Below are positions 53,114-63,494 of a stretch of 64,000 nucleotides of DNA, piece by piece. The DNA is taken from NCBI GenBank assembly GCA_020829485.1, contig JAIVFU010000022.1, positions 1 to 64,000 of the forward strand, given 5' to 3'. This stretch comes from Nostoc sp. CHAB 5834. Its GTDB lineage: Bacteria; Cyanobacteriota; Cyanobacteriia; Cyanobacteriales; Nostocaceae. The number at the start of each line of letters is the position of its first letter. Position 1 is the first letter of the stretch. The position numbers and the translations under genes are program-made. A model generated the notes under the pieces. The model was not told the DNA's origin, searched no databases, and saw nothing but the letters and a program-made list of their open reading frames with translations.

Positions 53114-53646
53114 CCCCTGTATCTCCGATAGTTATTTCGTAGTTAATTTTTAACTTTTGCAAAGCTATGTCGCCTGCTTTTGGTCGATTATTTCAGGTGC
53201 TTTATATCAAACAGCAAAGTTTAGACTTAAATTTAAGTTGCCATTTTTCCGCAATGTTCACGCTGTGGTACAGTAGGATTTTTCCGATAAATTGCAACTC
53301 TCACAAAGAGTAAGTATTATTTTTACATCAGACTAGTAAATATCTTGGAAATAAAGTATAACAAATTAGCCAAAGGCGAAAAATTATTTCATTTTTAAAA
53401 GAATTTTTCTGATGAAATTTTATTTGCATCAGGAGAATAAACATAAGGTTACTACGGGTTAGCGAGAAGGCGCTCTCCAGTAACACCATTGGTGTAACCC
53501 ATCGGAGAAATCGCCAAGGCATGATATTTTTCGTGTAGTATTTATTGATACTATTAATTTTTGCCAATGACAAGCAAACTACCATAGAAAAGTTTTTAAT
53601 TCTGGATTATTAAAGCAGTAATTTAAATGTAACAACGGACACAGAA
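53114..53646. other. Intergenic region, no gene seen
   Basis: About 530 bp between divergent genes (metalloprotease and pentapeptide protein). It is AT-rich. A GTTACTGGAGAGCGCCTTCTC-like dyad is near 53460-53515 (TCTCCAGTAACACCATTGGT context), seemingly part of a dispersed repeat. Promoters must lie here; none identified. Confidence 0.4.
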
Positions 53647-55413
53647 ATGTCAACATATTTATCTCAAGTTTGGCAACTGCTGAGAAATTATGTGAGGGAT
53701 ATAAGGTTAGAAAAGATGCCAAAGACCACATCTGTAAAAACCGAAGCAGTTTTACCTCTAGGAAAAAGTATTAAAGAACCCTATAAAAGCGTTAAATTTG
53801 GTCAAGAGAATTTACAGGAAGATTTATGGTCTAAAAGGCTGGAAGAAAGTTTAGAAAAATGGATAATACCAAAGAGCGGTTTGACTTCTAAGATCGGCTA
53901 TGGGCCATTAGACACACTACCTTCTGGGTTCTGCTTTCGAGTGTGCGATCGCCAGATGCATGAAGAGATTTATGATTTACTAGGCAATGGAGCGTTAAAA
54001 CGAGAAATAGTCAACCAATTAATGGAATTGGTTGTTGGTCAAAAAATTCGCCCAGAACTGCTTTTTTGGCGGCTAGAAGATTTTTATCATCGCTGGTGTC
54101 AGGGAGAATTTATCGATGGGACACCAGATGATAACCTACCTCAGAAAACAATGTTAAAGCTAGCAGCGGAAAATATTGCGATCGGGCTGAGACAGGTTGA
54201 CATATATACAGGGCTAAACGTACTAATTTTACTGTTAGAGTTACACCGCTACGCCCAAGAGCGAGATCAACTCAAACAAAAAATTATCTTCTATCCATCT
54301 GCTCAACCAGACACAGACAATTTTTTCACATCCCAACTGTTACGGATCATCAACTATAGCGATGCCCTGGAAATTGGCAATTTTAGCAGTATAGTCGGGC
54401 AATTTCTCAGAGGCGGCAACTTTAAGGGTGCTTACCTGGGCGATGCCAACCTAACTGGGGCAGACTTTAGGGGTGCAAACCTTAGCCTTGCTTATCTTGG
54501 CGATGCCAACTTAACTGGCGTAAACTTCAGTGGTGCAAACCTTAGCCTTGCTTATCTTGGCGATGCCAACCTTAGTGGTGCAAACCTTAGCGGTGCAAAC
54601 CTCAGTGGTACTGACCTCGGCAGCACCAACCTCAGTGGTGCAAACCTTAGCTGTGCCAACCTTAGCCGCGCCGACCTCAACCGCGCCGACCTTAGCAGCA
54701 CTAACCTCAACCGCGCCGACCTCAACCGCGCCGACCTCAATCGCGCCGACCTCAGCAGCACTAACTTTAGCCATGCCGACCTAAGTAACGCCATCCTTTT
54801 CGGTGCAAATCTGAGTGAAGCCAACCTCCGCAGCGCCAACCTTAACCATGCCGACCTCTGTCGTGCCGACCTCAGTGGTGCTGATTTGAGTCACGCCATC
54901 CTCAACGGTACTAACCTTAGTGACACAATTCTTTTCAGTACCAACCTTAGTGATGCCATCCTCATCGCTGCTGACCTCAGCTATGCCAAACTTAACGGTG
55001 CCAAGCTTAACAACGCCAGACTCAACGGTGCAATGTTCTTAGGCGCAGACCTCAGTGGTGTAGACCTGAGTCGGGTAATCCTCAACGAAGCCGACCTCAG
55101 TGGGGTGATTCTTAGCGAAGCCGACCTCAGTGGTGCCGACCTCACCGACGCTATCCTTTTCGGTACAGACTTCAGCTATGCCAACCTTAACAGTGCTAAC
55201 CTCAGTGGCAGTAACCTCAGTGGTGCTATCCTCAATGGTGCGGATCTTAGGCACAGTAACCTAAGTTACGCTATTCTCGGTGGTGCTGACCTCAGCGATG
55301 CCAATATGGAAGAAATGACCTGGGGTAAAAAGCAGCAGTGGGAAGGTGTGCGGGGATTAGAAACAGCAGTTAACGTGCCGGAGGCGCTGAAGGAAGAACT
55401 GGGATTGAATTGA
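53647..55413 (+). CDS. Pentapeptide-repeat protein with N-terminal domain
   Basis: A 588-residue protein. Residues about 1-245 are a non-repeat domain (YGPLDTLPSGFCFRVCDRQM, LLEDFYHRWCQGE-like FWRLEDFYHRWCQGEFIDGT, GLRQVDIYTGLNVLILLLEL). Residues about 258-555 are some 60 pentapeptides of A(D/N)LSG type (ANLSGANLSGTDLGS), which fold as a right-handed quadrilateral beta-helix. The end MTWGKKQQWEGVRGLETAVN (W-x-x-A-x-G-L) is a common cap of cyanobacterial pentapeptide proteins. Function is unknown; it is probably cytosolic, as no signal peptide is seen. Repetitive DNA gives spurious frames on both strands here. Confidence 0.9.
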   Translation: MSTYLSQVWQLLRNYVRDIRLEKMPKTTSVKTEAVLPLGKSIKEPYKSVKFGQENLQEDLWSKRLEESLEKWIIPKSGLTSKIGYGPLDTLPSGFCFRVCDRQMHEEIYDLLGNGALKREIVNQLMELVVGQKIRPELLFWRLEDFYHRWCQGEFIDGTPDDNLPQKTMLKLAAENIAIGLRQVDIYTGLNVLILLLELHRYAQERDQLKQKIIFYPSAQPDTDNFFTSQLLRIINYSDALEIGNFSSIVGQFLRGGNFKGAYLGDANLTGADFRGANLSLAYLGDANLTGVNFSGANLSLAYLGDANLSGANLSGANLSGTDLGSTNLSGANLSCANLSRADLNRADLSSTNLNRADLNRADLNRADLSSTNFSHADLSNAILFGANLSEANLRSANLNHADLCRADLSGADLSHAILNGTNLSDTILFSTNLSDAILIAADLSYAKLNGAKLNNARLNGAMFLGADLSGVDLSRVILNEADLSGVILSEADLSGADLTDAILFGTDFSYANLNSANLSGSNLSGAILNGADLRHSNLSYAILGGADLSDANMEEMTWGKKQQWEGVRGLETAVNVPEALKEELGLN

Positions 55414-55555
55414 GGGCATTACGTCAGATTAAAAAAGGCAAAATTTCTTCAGATATGTTGTTACGAAAATTGGGAAACTATAGTCGTAAGAACAAACTAT
55501 ATCAAGGGTTTCGAGAGTTAGGGAGAGTTATTAGAACTATTTTTTTATTACAGTT

Positions 55556-55682
55556 TAAGTAAGTCGGTGTGAATAATTCAAACTATGTGTTTTGTAATGT
55601 AAAATTATTGTAATCCAGTTCGTAGTAAGGACTTTAGTCCTAAAAGAAGGACTGAAGTCCTTACTACAAACCTTTAATTATT
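55556..55682. mobile_element. MITE-like dispersed element, copy C, right end lost
   Basis: Matches 15236-15379 from TAAGTAAGTCGGTGTGAATA through the TAGTAAGGACTTTAGTCCTA palindrome to AATTATTTC, then runs directly into element D copy 2 (55683), which has replaced its last about 15 bp including the terminal repeat. Confidence 0.75.
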
Positions 55683-55804
55683 TCAGCTGATGCGCGTCTA
55701 AACTATATAAACACGATGTCGTTAACTGTTGACTGTTGACTGTTGACGGGTTTTCAGTCATCAGTCATCAGGTAAATGTACAATATTATTTGCGTAACAG
55801 CTTA
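55683..55804. mobile_element. MITE-like element D, copy 2
   Basis: A 122-bp relative of 47719-47843: TCAGCTGATGCGCGTCTAAA ... GTAAATGTACAATATTATTT GCGTAACAGCTTA, with the TGTTGACTGTTGACTGTTGA tandem repeat inside. It ends 5 bp before the leuA stop codon on the opposite strand and so lies in the leuA 3' end. Confidence 0.8.
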
Positions 55805-55809
55805 TCATC

Positions 55810-57414
55810 TCAGACTTTCTGTGCAGATACTTCCTCTGGCTTTTCTTGCCTTTGCAACGCAGAATACAGCCTATTGAGGGCATTTACATAAGCTTGCGCG
55901 GATGCCACGATGATATCTGTGTTCGCTGCATGACCAGAAAACACTTTAGATTCATAACGTAAACGAATTGTCACTTCTCCAATAGCATCAATACCAGCTG
56001 TTACTGACTGCACAGAAAACTCAATCAACTCGTTGGGCACATTCACCACACGGTTGATGGCTTTGTAAACTGCATCCACTGGCCCAGTACCGATCGCAGC
56101 ATCGGTTAATTCTTCACCGTCTGGAGTACGCAAGGTAACTGTAGCAGTGGGACGGGCGTTGCTACCACAGGAAACTTGCACCAATTCTACTCGGAACAAA
56201 TCAGGTGCTTGTTGGATTTCATCGTTAACGATCGCTTCCAAATCCCAATCAGAAATATCTTTCTTTTTATCTGCTACTTCTTTGAATCTGACGAATGCTT
56301 TATTTAATTCAGTATCTGACAGTTCAAAGCCCAATTCTTTTAACCGAGTGCGGAAAGCATTTCTACCTGAATGTTTACCCAAAACTATTTGATTGTCTGT
56401 TAAACCAATCAATTGGGCATCCATAATTTCGTAGGTGAGCTTATTTTTTAACACCCCATCTTGGTGAATCCCAGACTCATGGGCAAAGGCATTCGCGCCA
56501 ACGATCGCTTTATTTGGTTGTACTAACATTCCCGTCAAATTGGAAACTAGGCGTGAGGTTTTGTAAATTTGCCGAGTGTCGATATTTGTCAGGGATTCTT
56601 GAGATTCTTCTGATCTTCCCAAATAAGGATTAAAATATTGCCGCCGCACATGCAACGCCATCACTAATTCTTCTAATGATGCATTTCCAGCACGTTCGCC
56701 AATGCCATTGATGGTACATTCTAGTTGGCGTGCGCCATTTTTTACGGCTTCTAAGAAGTTAGCAACAGCCAAACCTAAATCATTATGACCGTGAACCGAA
56801 ATAATCGCTTGGTCGATGTTGGGGACATTTTCGATAATCCCCTTAATGATTGCTCCAAATTCGCTAGGGGTGGTGTAACCTACAGTATCGGGAATGTTAA
56901 CTGTTGTTGCACCAGCTGCGATCGCTCGCTCTAACACTTGGTAAAGAAATTCTGGATCGGAACGAGCCGCATCCATCGGCGAAAATTCTACATCTGTCAT
57001 GAAAGACTTGGCATAAGCTACCATTTCTTCGGCGATCGCTAGCACTTCTGCCCGTGACTTCCGCAACTGATACTCTAAATGTATATCAGAAGTGGAAATA
57101 AATGTGTGAATTCTGGCGTTAACTGCTGGTTTTAATGCTTCTGCGGCTGCTTCAATATCTGCTTTAATCGCTCTTGCCAAACTGCAAATTACCGGGCCAT
57201 TTTCTGTCCCCACAATTTTGGCAATCTTGCTGACTGCTTCAAAATCTCCAGGGCTAGCAAAGGCAAAGCCTGCCTCAATTATATCCACACCCAGACGCGC
57301 CAGTTGCTTGGCAATAACTAGCTTTTCGTCTATATTCAGGGTTGCTCCCGGACACTGCTCTCCATCTCGCAGTGTAGTATCAAAAATGATGATTCGATCT
57401 GTTTTGTTTGTCAT
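55810..57414 (-). CDS. leuA: 2-isopropylmalate synthase
   Basis: A 534-residue enzyme condensing acetyl-CoA with 2-oxoisovalerate, the first step of leucine synthesis. The TIM barrel shows [20 protein letters not shown], the [15 protein letters not shown] motif, [20 protein letters not shown] (metal His) and [20 protein letters not shown]. The C-terminal regulatory domain for leucine feedback ([20 protein letters not shown]) is present. Length is normal. A MITE-like element abuts its 3' end. Confidence 0.97.
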   Translation of the reverse strand: MTNKTDRIIIFDTTLRDGEQCPGATLNIDEKLVIAKQLARLGVDIIEAGFAFASPGDFEAVSKIAKIVGTENGPVICSLARAIKADIEAAAEALKPAVNARIHTFISTSDIHLEYQLRKSRAEVLAIAEEMVAYAKSFMTDVEFSPMDAARSDPEFLYQVLERAIAAGATTVNIPDTVGYTTPSEFGAIIKGIIENVPNIDQAIISVHGHNDLGLAVANFLEAVKNGARQLECTINGIGERAGNASLEELVMALHVRRQYFNPYLGRSEESQESLTNIDTRQIYKTSRLVSNLTGMLVQPNKAIVGANAFAHESGIHQDGVLKNKLTYEIMDAQLIGLTDNQIVLGKHSGRNAFRTRLKELGFELSDTELNKAFVRFKEVADKKKDISDWDLEAIVNDEIQQAPDLFRVELVQVSCGSNARPTATVTLRTPDGEELTDAAIGTGPVDAVYKAINRVVNVPNELIEFSVQSVTAGIDAIGEVTIRLRYESKVFSGHAANTDIIVASAQAYVNALNRLYSALQRQEKPEEVSAQKV

Positions 57415-57509
57415 TTGTGGTTTGTTGTTTAGTTTTTACTTGCGGAGCAATATATCTTCAACCTTAGTTTTTCTTTTACTCTTATCTTTGTAAATAATTG
57501 CTAAGAATA

Positions 57510-58031
57510 CTAACCTTCTGCTTTTTCTATTTGATCTCTGATATCATTTAAATCTATATATCTGTCAGTAGCATTTCGTAGCTCTCTAGCGATCATTCCT
57601 TCTGTCGAGACTACTGTAATATGTGTATTTTTTGAACGTAATAGTTCGATTGCTCTTTCAAAGTCTCCATCACCACTGAATAATACTACTCGGTCATACT
57701 GGTCTACTGTATTAAACATATCTACAACAATTTCAATATCTAAATTCGCTTTTTGCGAGTAACGACCAGAAGTATCATCATAATATTCTTTAAGAATTTT
57801 AGTTCTAACTGTATATCCTAGACTAATTAGAGCATCTCTAAAACCTCGCTGATCTTGTGGGTCTTTTAAGCCAGTGTACCAGAATGCATTAATTAATGTT
57901 GTTTCTGATTGCTCATGTTTGAAGTATTCTAAAACTCGTCGCGGATCAAAAAACCAACCATTTTTTTGTTGAGCATAGAACATATTGTTTCCGTCTACAA
58001 AAATAGACAGACGATTCATTGGAGAACCCAT
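57510..58031 (-). CDS. NYN-domain protein, LabA-like
   Basis: A 173-residue protein with the NYN/PIN-like fold: NRLSIFVDGNNMFYAQQKNG (first acidic residue), then ANLDIEIVVDMFNTVDQYDR, VVLFSGDGDFERAIELLRSK and THITVVSTEG. These are the LabA/DUF88 motifs of presumed metal-dependent RNA nucleases. In Synechococcus LabA feeds back on kaiBC expression, and its relatives are common in cyanobacteria. This copy is 32 kb from kaiC, so a clock role is only a family-level possibility. An alternative start at Met5 (MNRLSIFVDG) is equally plausible. Confidence 0.88.
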   Translation of the reverse strand: MGSPMNRLSIFVDGNNMFYAQQKNGWFFDPRRVLEYFKHEQSETTLINAFWYTGLKDPQDQRGFRDALISLGYTVRTKILKEYYDDTSGRYSQKANLDIEIVVDMFNTVDQYDRVVLFSGDGDFERAIELLRSKNTHITVVSTEGMIARELRNATDRYIDLNDIRDQIEKAEG

Positions 58032-58770
58032 ACAAATTTACACCTAATAATATATATGAATTTAGATGGAACAATAGATTATAGCAATTTTCAAATGCCT
58101 TGTTTGCTAATATCTATAAACTAACTCTTCATCTGTAGCTTTTATCCTACCTCTTTCAAGGCATAAAAACGCCTGCAACATTAGAGTTGAGATACTGGGT
58201 GCTAAACCTTATTCACCTCCGGCACTGCAAGAGCCACTCTATAGATCAAAATCTACCAATAAAATTGAACTAGTAACAGCATTCATTACTGTATAACACT
58301 AAAGTTTACTCCTAAAGAGGTATGGCATAGGCTTAGGGTAAGATATAACTTGATGCCTATCTATAGGTTTTGCTTTCAGTATCAGGACACGCTTTGTGGG
58401 TAGTACCAATATTGCGCCAAAGACAGAAGACAACCTTGGGACAGCTTCTGGTAAAACCCCAGTTAAGAGCGTACTTGTTGGTTAGGTTAGGGGAAATCTC
58501 GCCGCAACCAAGTACACAGACGAAGTATATCCGGCTATGATCTGTGAGAGAATCACTAGTTGTAACTCACTTAACAGAAAAATAATAATTTAGACAGTAC
58601 CAAAGTAGGAATCTCTTGGGGGCTACCTTTGCCAATAAAAGTTTGTTGATGAATAAAAGATACTTTACAAATGTATAAGATTGTCATTTAAGTCTTATTT
58701 CAATGTGCTTGCACTAAAACGTGGTCTGAATAAATAAAAGTGTTGGACTTAAATCAATCAGTAACACGAT
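58032..58770. other. Long intergenic region, no gene seen
   Basis: About 740 bp between divergent genes. No frame over about 50 codons with coding character and no tRNA-like fold was noticed. It is AT-rich near both genes, with a more GC-rich middle (58380-58560). It lacks the usual dispersed palindromes, which is unusual in this window; an untranslated RNA or long regulatory leader for the CHASE2 kinase is possible but unsupported. Confidence 0.4.
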
Positions 58771-61131
58771 ATGGCAGAAGAACCTACATCTACCTTAACT
58801 AAAAACTATGTCTCTGCTGCCAATAGACACTCAAGTAAACCGACAAAAGTAACGTCAACAGCATCGGCTCGTCAGTCTAGGTGGATGCTTCGCTTAGGTC
58901 ATATCCTCGCTGGCGGTTGGGCAATGGGTGCAGCAGTGCTGACTGCTTCTGGTGGGGAATTAGTTCAATTGATGGAAAATAAAGCGATTTCTGGCTTTTT
59001 TACACTGCGTGGCCCGATTTCGCCTCCAGAAGACATCGTAATTTTAGCAATAGACGATCAGTCAATATCAGTTCCCAAACAGTACTATAAAACAGATCCG
59101 AAACAGTATGCTTACTTAGAAACACTGAAATCTTATCCTTATAAACGGGCTGCTTATGCTCAGGTAATTACAAAGTTAATCAAAGCAGGTGTTCGCTCTG
59201 TAGCGGTAGATGTCGTTTTTGACACACCAAGCAGTTATGGAGTTACTGACGATCGCCAACTCCAGGCAGTATTGCAAAAATATGGCAGCAAAGTTACCTT
59301 AGCAGCCGTCTATGAAAATTCCCAGACGCACCAAGGGTCTTTTATGCAGCTGATTGACCCACAACAAATGTTTCGTACAGGGTCAGTATCCATTGGCTCA
59401 GTTAATTTCCCCTTGGAGGTAGATGGTAAAGTTCATCGATTGGCGAGTGAGTTTTCTAAGTTGTTAGCTGAAGATAATTTGATTGAGAAGCTACCCTCTT
59501 TTGATGAAGCAGCAATCAGGGCAGCACAAGTAAATTATCCTCGACCAAAGGGCGATCGCATTCATTTTTGGGGTTCTGCGGGTACATTTGAGCAAATACC
59601 ATTTTGGCATGTCCTTGACCCGGAAAACTGGAACACCTATTTGCAGCAAGGAAAGGTCTTCAAAGACAAGATAGTGCTGATTGGTGCAACAGATAAGTTA
59701 CACAATGATTATTATCCAGTCGCTGCTAGCAACAGCGCTAAACCCATGTCGGGCGTGGAAATTCACGCCAATGCGATCGCAACTTTGATGCAAGGTAAAG
59801 CGATCGCTCCAGGGATTAATAGTCTACCATTGCAGGGTTTGTTTGTACTAATTATAGTTGGCAGTACAGCCTTGATGATTACCAGGCGCAAGCGGAGTAT
59901 CAATAGATTTCTCTATAGCCTCGCCCTGTCTGGCACTTGGGTAGGAATTAGTTATGGGTTATTTGTTCATGGTCAGTTAATTTTTCCCACTACTGTACCA
60001 ATGATGGCGATCGCTATGATTGGATTTTCCTATCTGGGAACCTCATTAGTGAGAGAAAGTATCAAAAAACGCCAATTAGTAGACATTTTTCAGAAATATA
60101 AAACTTCCGCCATTGTCCAAGAGATTATCAGCCAACAAGATGACTTGCAAGACCTAATCCAGCAACGAGGTTTAGCCTTATCAGGAAAAGTCCTGGCTAG
60201 ACGCTACAGAATTGTCAAAGTTCTCGGTTCCGGTGGATTCAGCGAAACCTACATTGCCGAAGATACCCAACGTCCTGGAAATCCGCGATGTGTTGTCAAA
60301 CAACTAAAACCAGCCAATACCAAACCAGAAGCCTTGCAACTTGCCAGACGTTTATTTAACTCAGAGGCGCAAACACTCGAAAAATTGGGAACACACCCCC
60401 AAATTCCGCAACTTTTGGCGTATTTTGAAGAAGATGAAGAATTTTATTTAGTACAAGAACAGATCATTGGTCATCCTTTAAATCAAGAATTGCCAGCAGG
60501 CAGAGCAATTGATGAAATTGCAGTTATGAGAATTGTTAGGGACTTATTGCAAACATTAACATTTGTCCATAAAAACAATGTGATTCACCGGGATATTAAA
60601 CCCAGCAATATCATGCGCCGACATTCAGACGGTAAACTGATCCTGATTGACTTTGGGGCTGTCAAAGAAGTTAGTACAAGACAGCTTGATCATCAAGAGC
60701 AAAGCGCCTTCACCATTGGTATTGGTACTCAGGGTTACGCACCAAGCGAGCAATGTTTTGGGCGTCCACACTACAGTAGTGATATCTATGCAGTCGGCAT
60801 GGTTGGAATTAAAGCCTTAACTGGTATAGCACCTCGTGAGCTACCTAGAGATGCTGATGGAGAGATAAAATGGAGCGATGCCTACGGCGGTAAACTACGC
60901 ACCCAGGTAAGCCACTCCCTCGCTAAAATTCTCAGTAAAATGGTGCTGGATGACTTCAAACAGCGATATCAGTCTGCATCAGAGGCTCTTGAGGATCTTG
61001 AAGCTTTTGACGATGTTGTAAATTTCCAAAGCATATACCCCATGCTACACAATGACTCATTAATGAATACTTTAGATGATTTAGGCGCTCCCACAAAATC
61101 TAGCTCAGAAGCATCCTCAGAAACTACTTGA
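58771..61131 (+). CDS. CHASE2-domain serine/threonine protein kinase
   Basis: A 786-residue receptor kinase. One membrane span near 45-65, then an extracytoplasmic CHASE2 domain (about 75-345: ILAIDDQSISVPKQYYKTDP, AVDVVFDTPSSYG, GVEIHANAIATLMQ). Three further spans (about 352-425) lead to a cytoplasmic kinase domain (about 477-745) with the G-loop VLGSGGFSETYIAED, Lys in CVVKQLKP, the catalytic VIHRDIKPSNIMRR about 603-616, and DFGAVKEVST. Residues about 702-709 (DAYGGKLR) are encoded by a small dispersed repeat at 60875-60900 that is also found in non-coding DNA, an in-frame insertion. The ligand is unknown. Confidence 0.93.
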   Translation: MAEEPTSTLTKNYVSAANRHSSKPTKVTSTASARQSRWMLRLGHILAGGWAMGAAVLTASGGELVQLMENKAISGFFTLRGPISPPEDIVILAIDDQSISVPKQYYKTDPKQYAYLETLKSYPYKRAAYAQVITKLIKAGVRSVAVDVVFDTPSSYGVTDDRQLQAVLQKYGSKVTLAAVYENSQTHQGSFMQLIDPQQMFRTGSVSIGSVNFPLEVDGKVHRLASEFSKLLAEDNLIEKLPSFDEAAIRAAQVNYPRPKGDRIHFWGSAGTFEQIPFWHVLDPENWNTYLQQGKVFKDKIVLIGATDKLHNDYYPVAASNSAKPMSGVEIHANAIATLMQGKAIAPGINSLPLQGLFVLIIVGSTALMITRRKRSINRFLYSLALSGTWVGISYGLFVHGQLIFPTTVPMMAIAMIGFSYLGTSLVRESIKKRQLVDIFQKYKTSAIVQEIISQQDDLQDLIQQRGLALSGKVLARRYRIVKVLGSGGFSETYIAEDTQRPGNPRCVVKQLKPANTKPEALQLARRLFNSEAQTLEKLGTHPQIPQLLAYFEEDEEFYLVQEQIIGHPLNQELPAGRAIDEIAVMRIVRDLLQTLTFVHKNNVIHRDIKPSNIMRRHSDGKLILIDFGAVKEVSTRQLDHQEQSAFTIGIGTQGYAPSEQCFGRPHYSSDIYAVGMVGIKALTGIAPRELPRDADGEIKWSDAYGGKLRTQVSHSLAKILSKMVLDDFKQRYQSASEALEDLEAFDDVVNFQSIYPMLHNDSLMNTLDDLGAPTKSSSEASSETT

Positions 61132-61186
61132 TATGATGTCCGCCAAATTACCCAAAATAAAAGAACCCCTCCCCTTAGCAACTAAG

Positions 61187-61327
61187 GTGTATACACAAGT
61201 CTGAAATAGTTTACTCACCTGGTTTCCACCCTAACCCTCCCCGATGCATTGGGGAGGGAACTAGATTTGTTTTTTCCCCCCAATGCATCGGGGGGATTAA
61301 GGGGGGTAATTTGACTTGTGTATACAC
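61187..61327. mobile_element. Dispersed element with 15-bp perfect inverted ends
   Basis: The ends GTGTATACACAAGTC (61187-61201) and GACTTGTGTATACAC (61313-61327) are exact complements. The interior has CCCTCCCCGATGCATTGGGG and its approximate complement, so the whole can fold on itself. A relative with nested insertions lies at 47935-48173. It lies between the convergent kinase and glutathione reductase genes. Confidence 0.75.
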
Positions 61328-61420
61328 GCCCCAAAGCATCGGGGAGGGGTTGGGGGTGGGGTGATTCGGATTTAATAAGGAATCAAGCTGACATGATTTC
61401 ACTCAGTTCTGCATATAATC

Positions 61421-62767
61421 TTAAATTAACGACAAAAATTCTTCTCCTGTCGTGGGATGAATGCCTATAGTTTCATCCAAATCTTCCTTAGTAATGCCCT
61501 TGCGAATTGCCACACCCAGACTTTGAATGATATCTGCTGCATGTTCACCCACCATGTGAGCGCCCAAAACTTGCCCAGAATCACCATTTAACACTAACTT
61601 TATAGTGGTTGGCTCATCCTGTTCGATTAGTCGATACAACAGTGGTTGGAACTGGGTGTGGTAGCATTGTACAGATTCACCAAATTTTTCCCGTGCTTTT
61701 GCCTCCGTCATCCCCACACTAGCCGCTTCTGGACGGCAAAAAACAGCAGTGGGTACATAATCATAATTTAGCTTTTGCGCCTTGTTGCCAAAAACTGTAT
61801 CGGCAAAGGCAATACCTTCTGCTTTAGCCACTGGAGACAATTGCACGCGGCTGGTGCAATCACCCACAGCAAAAATGTTTTCTTGGCTACTGCGGCTGTA
61901 TTCATCTACTTTAATTGCACCATCTTCGCCAAGTTCAACATGGGCATGTTCCAAACCAAGATTCTTGGTATTTGGAGCGTAACCTGTGGCAACTAAGATG
62001 GTATCTGCTGTAATTATTTCTTGTCTATCACCAGTAATAGTTAACAACAAACTCTCATCTGAGTATTTTATTTTACTAACAGTCCTATTGGTGAACAACT
62101 TAATTCCGCGTTTAATCAAACCCTGTTGTACAGCAGAGCAAATATCATCATCAAACCCCGATAAAATCGTCCCGTCTCTTTCAATCACCGTCACTTCGCA
62201 GCCGAAAGCGTGCATCATGCTGGAAAATTCTACGCCAATGTAGCCGCCGCCAATAATTGCTAAACGTTTCGGCAGATAAGGTAGCTGAAACATCTCGCGG
62301 GATGTGATAGCGTATTCGATACCTGGGATTTTGGGCTTGAGGGGTTGCCCTCCCACAGCAATTAAAATTTTGTCGGCTGTAACTTTGCGTCCATCAATAT
62401 TGATAGTATGGGTATCGATGAAAGTTACGTGTTGAGAAATTAATTCAATTCCAGCTTTTTGCAATTGCTGAAAATAAGACTGATTAATGGTGTCAATATG
62501 CTGATGTACTGACTTAATAAATAATGTCCAGTCAAAGTATGTTTGGCAGTCACTCCACCCATAACTGTGTGCTATTTGATTTTGCAGGGCGAAGTCAGCT
62601 GCGTAGACAATCAGTTTTTTCGGAACGCAGCCGCGATTTACACAAGTCCCACCGACGGATTCTTGTTCAGCAACAGCGACACGTACACCGTAACTAGCTG
62701 CTTTTTTAGCTGCTGCCAATCCCCCAGGCCCAGCACCAATGACAAACAAATCGTAATCAAATGTCAT
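61421..62767 (-). CDS. gor: Glutathione reductase
   Basis: A 448-residue FAD disulfide oxidoreductase reducing glutathione disulfide with NADPH. FAD motif VIGAGPGGLAAAKKAASYGV is at the N-terminus; the redox-active disulfide is Cys42/Cys47 in GGTCVNRGCVPKKL. The NAD(P) motif is AIIGGGYIGVEFSSMMHAFG, then TILVATGYAPNTKNLGLEHA, and the C-terminal catalytic His-Glu is in GIHPTTGEEFLSLI. Glutathione reductases usually have Arg residues after the second GxGxxG that select NADPH; here IERDGTILSGFDDD follows, so NADH use is possible, as in some cyanobacterial enzymes. Confidence 0.94.
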   Translation of the reverse strand: MTFDYDLFVIGAGPGGLAAAKKAASYGVRVAVAEQESVGGTCVNRGCVPKKLIVYAADFALQNQIAHSYGWSDCQTYFDWTLFIKSVHQHIDTINQSYFQQLQKAGIELISQHVTFIDTHTINIDGRKVTADKILIAVGGQPLKPKIPGIEYAITSREMFQLPYLPKRLAIIGGGYIGVEFSSMMHAFGCEVTVIERDGTILSGFDDDICSAVQQGLIKRGIKLFTNRTVSKIKYSDESLLLTITGDRQEIITADTILVATGYAPNTKNLGLEHAHVELGEDGAIKVDEYSRSSQENIFAVGDCTSRVQLSPVAKAEGIAFADTVFGNKAQKLNYDYVPTAVFCRPEAASVGMTEAKAREKFGESVQCYHTQFQPLLYRLIEQDEPTTIKLVLNGDSGQVLGAHMVGEHAADIIQSLGVAIRKGITKEDLDETIGIHPTTGEEFLSLI

Positions 62768-63161
62768 AAAAATCTGTTCCTTTTTGACTTTTTGGAAAGC
62801 AGAGCTATTTCATACCTTATAGTGATTCACACAAAACTTAATCTACTGTCTTTGGGTGGACAATTTGGGATGAAACCAGGCTGATATCTAGCACATTGCC
62901 ACATTAATAGCAATTACATCCAAAAGGAACAGCGATTGCTCGATTCTTACTAAGTTATATTACATTATGTTGCCAAAGAAGCATTTTGTCTATTCTACAA
63001 GGGGTAGATGTTTGCGTAGGCGTAGCCCGTCGTAGACATCGCATCGGGTGGGTATGCGATCGCACTTTTGATCCAAAGCATATAAATAACAGCTTAATCT
63101 TCAGTTACAATTTCACCTAATACTAAAATAGTTATGGAAAAGCACCCTTGTAAATAAATCT
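62768..63161. other. Intergenic region, no gene seen
   Basis: About 390 bp. It includes a GCGTAGGCGTAGCCCGTCGT-type small dispersed repeat at 63014-63042 (reverse form of the one at 49742) and a HIP1 site at 63056. Nothing else was recognised. Confidence 0.5.
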
Positions 63162-63299
63162 ATGAATGTGTTCTTAAATCCAGAGATAGAGCAATTCATC
63201 CAAACTCAGATTGAAAGTGGTAAGTATGCTTCGCTTATTTCTTCAGGCGTGACGTTAGATTTTATCCATCCCCGATTTCGGCTTGTTTTTGATAATTGA
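63162..63299 (+). pseudogene. Remnant of a ParD-like antitoxin
   Basis: MNVFLNPEIEQFIQTQIESG then KYASLISSGVTLDFIHPR and a stop after 45 codons. The first 23 residues resemble the ribbon-helix-helix start of ParD-type antitoxins (LxPExEQFIQxQIxSGKYxS). The continuation, which should be a helix with E-V-I/x-E-A-L, is unrelated, so the gene is probably truncated by a frameshift or deletion. No ParE partner follows. Could be a random short frame, but the resemblance is good. Confidence 0.5.
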
Positions 63300-63494
63300 G
63301 CCATATTGAATAAAAATAGATTAGAAGCAGTATTTTAATTATTGCGTGCTATTGTTGATTGTCTATAAAATATTGGAATCGCTTCGGCTAATGCAGTTAA
63401 ATTTTGTAGGTTGGGCTTACCGTGTTTGGGGATTGCTCACGCAACCACCGCCACTAACCGAAAACCAACAGAGGTAAGGTAAAAATCAAACAAA

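Noticed and set aside
54511..55254. Ala/Val- and Arg/Leu-rich ORFs antisense to the pentapeptide gene
   Set aside because: Shadows of the repetitive pentapeptide coding sequence.
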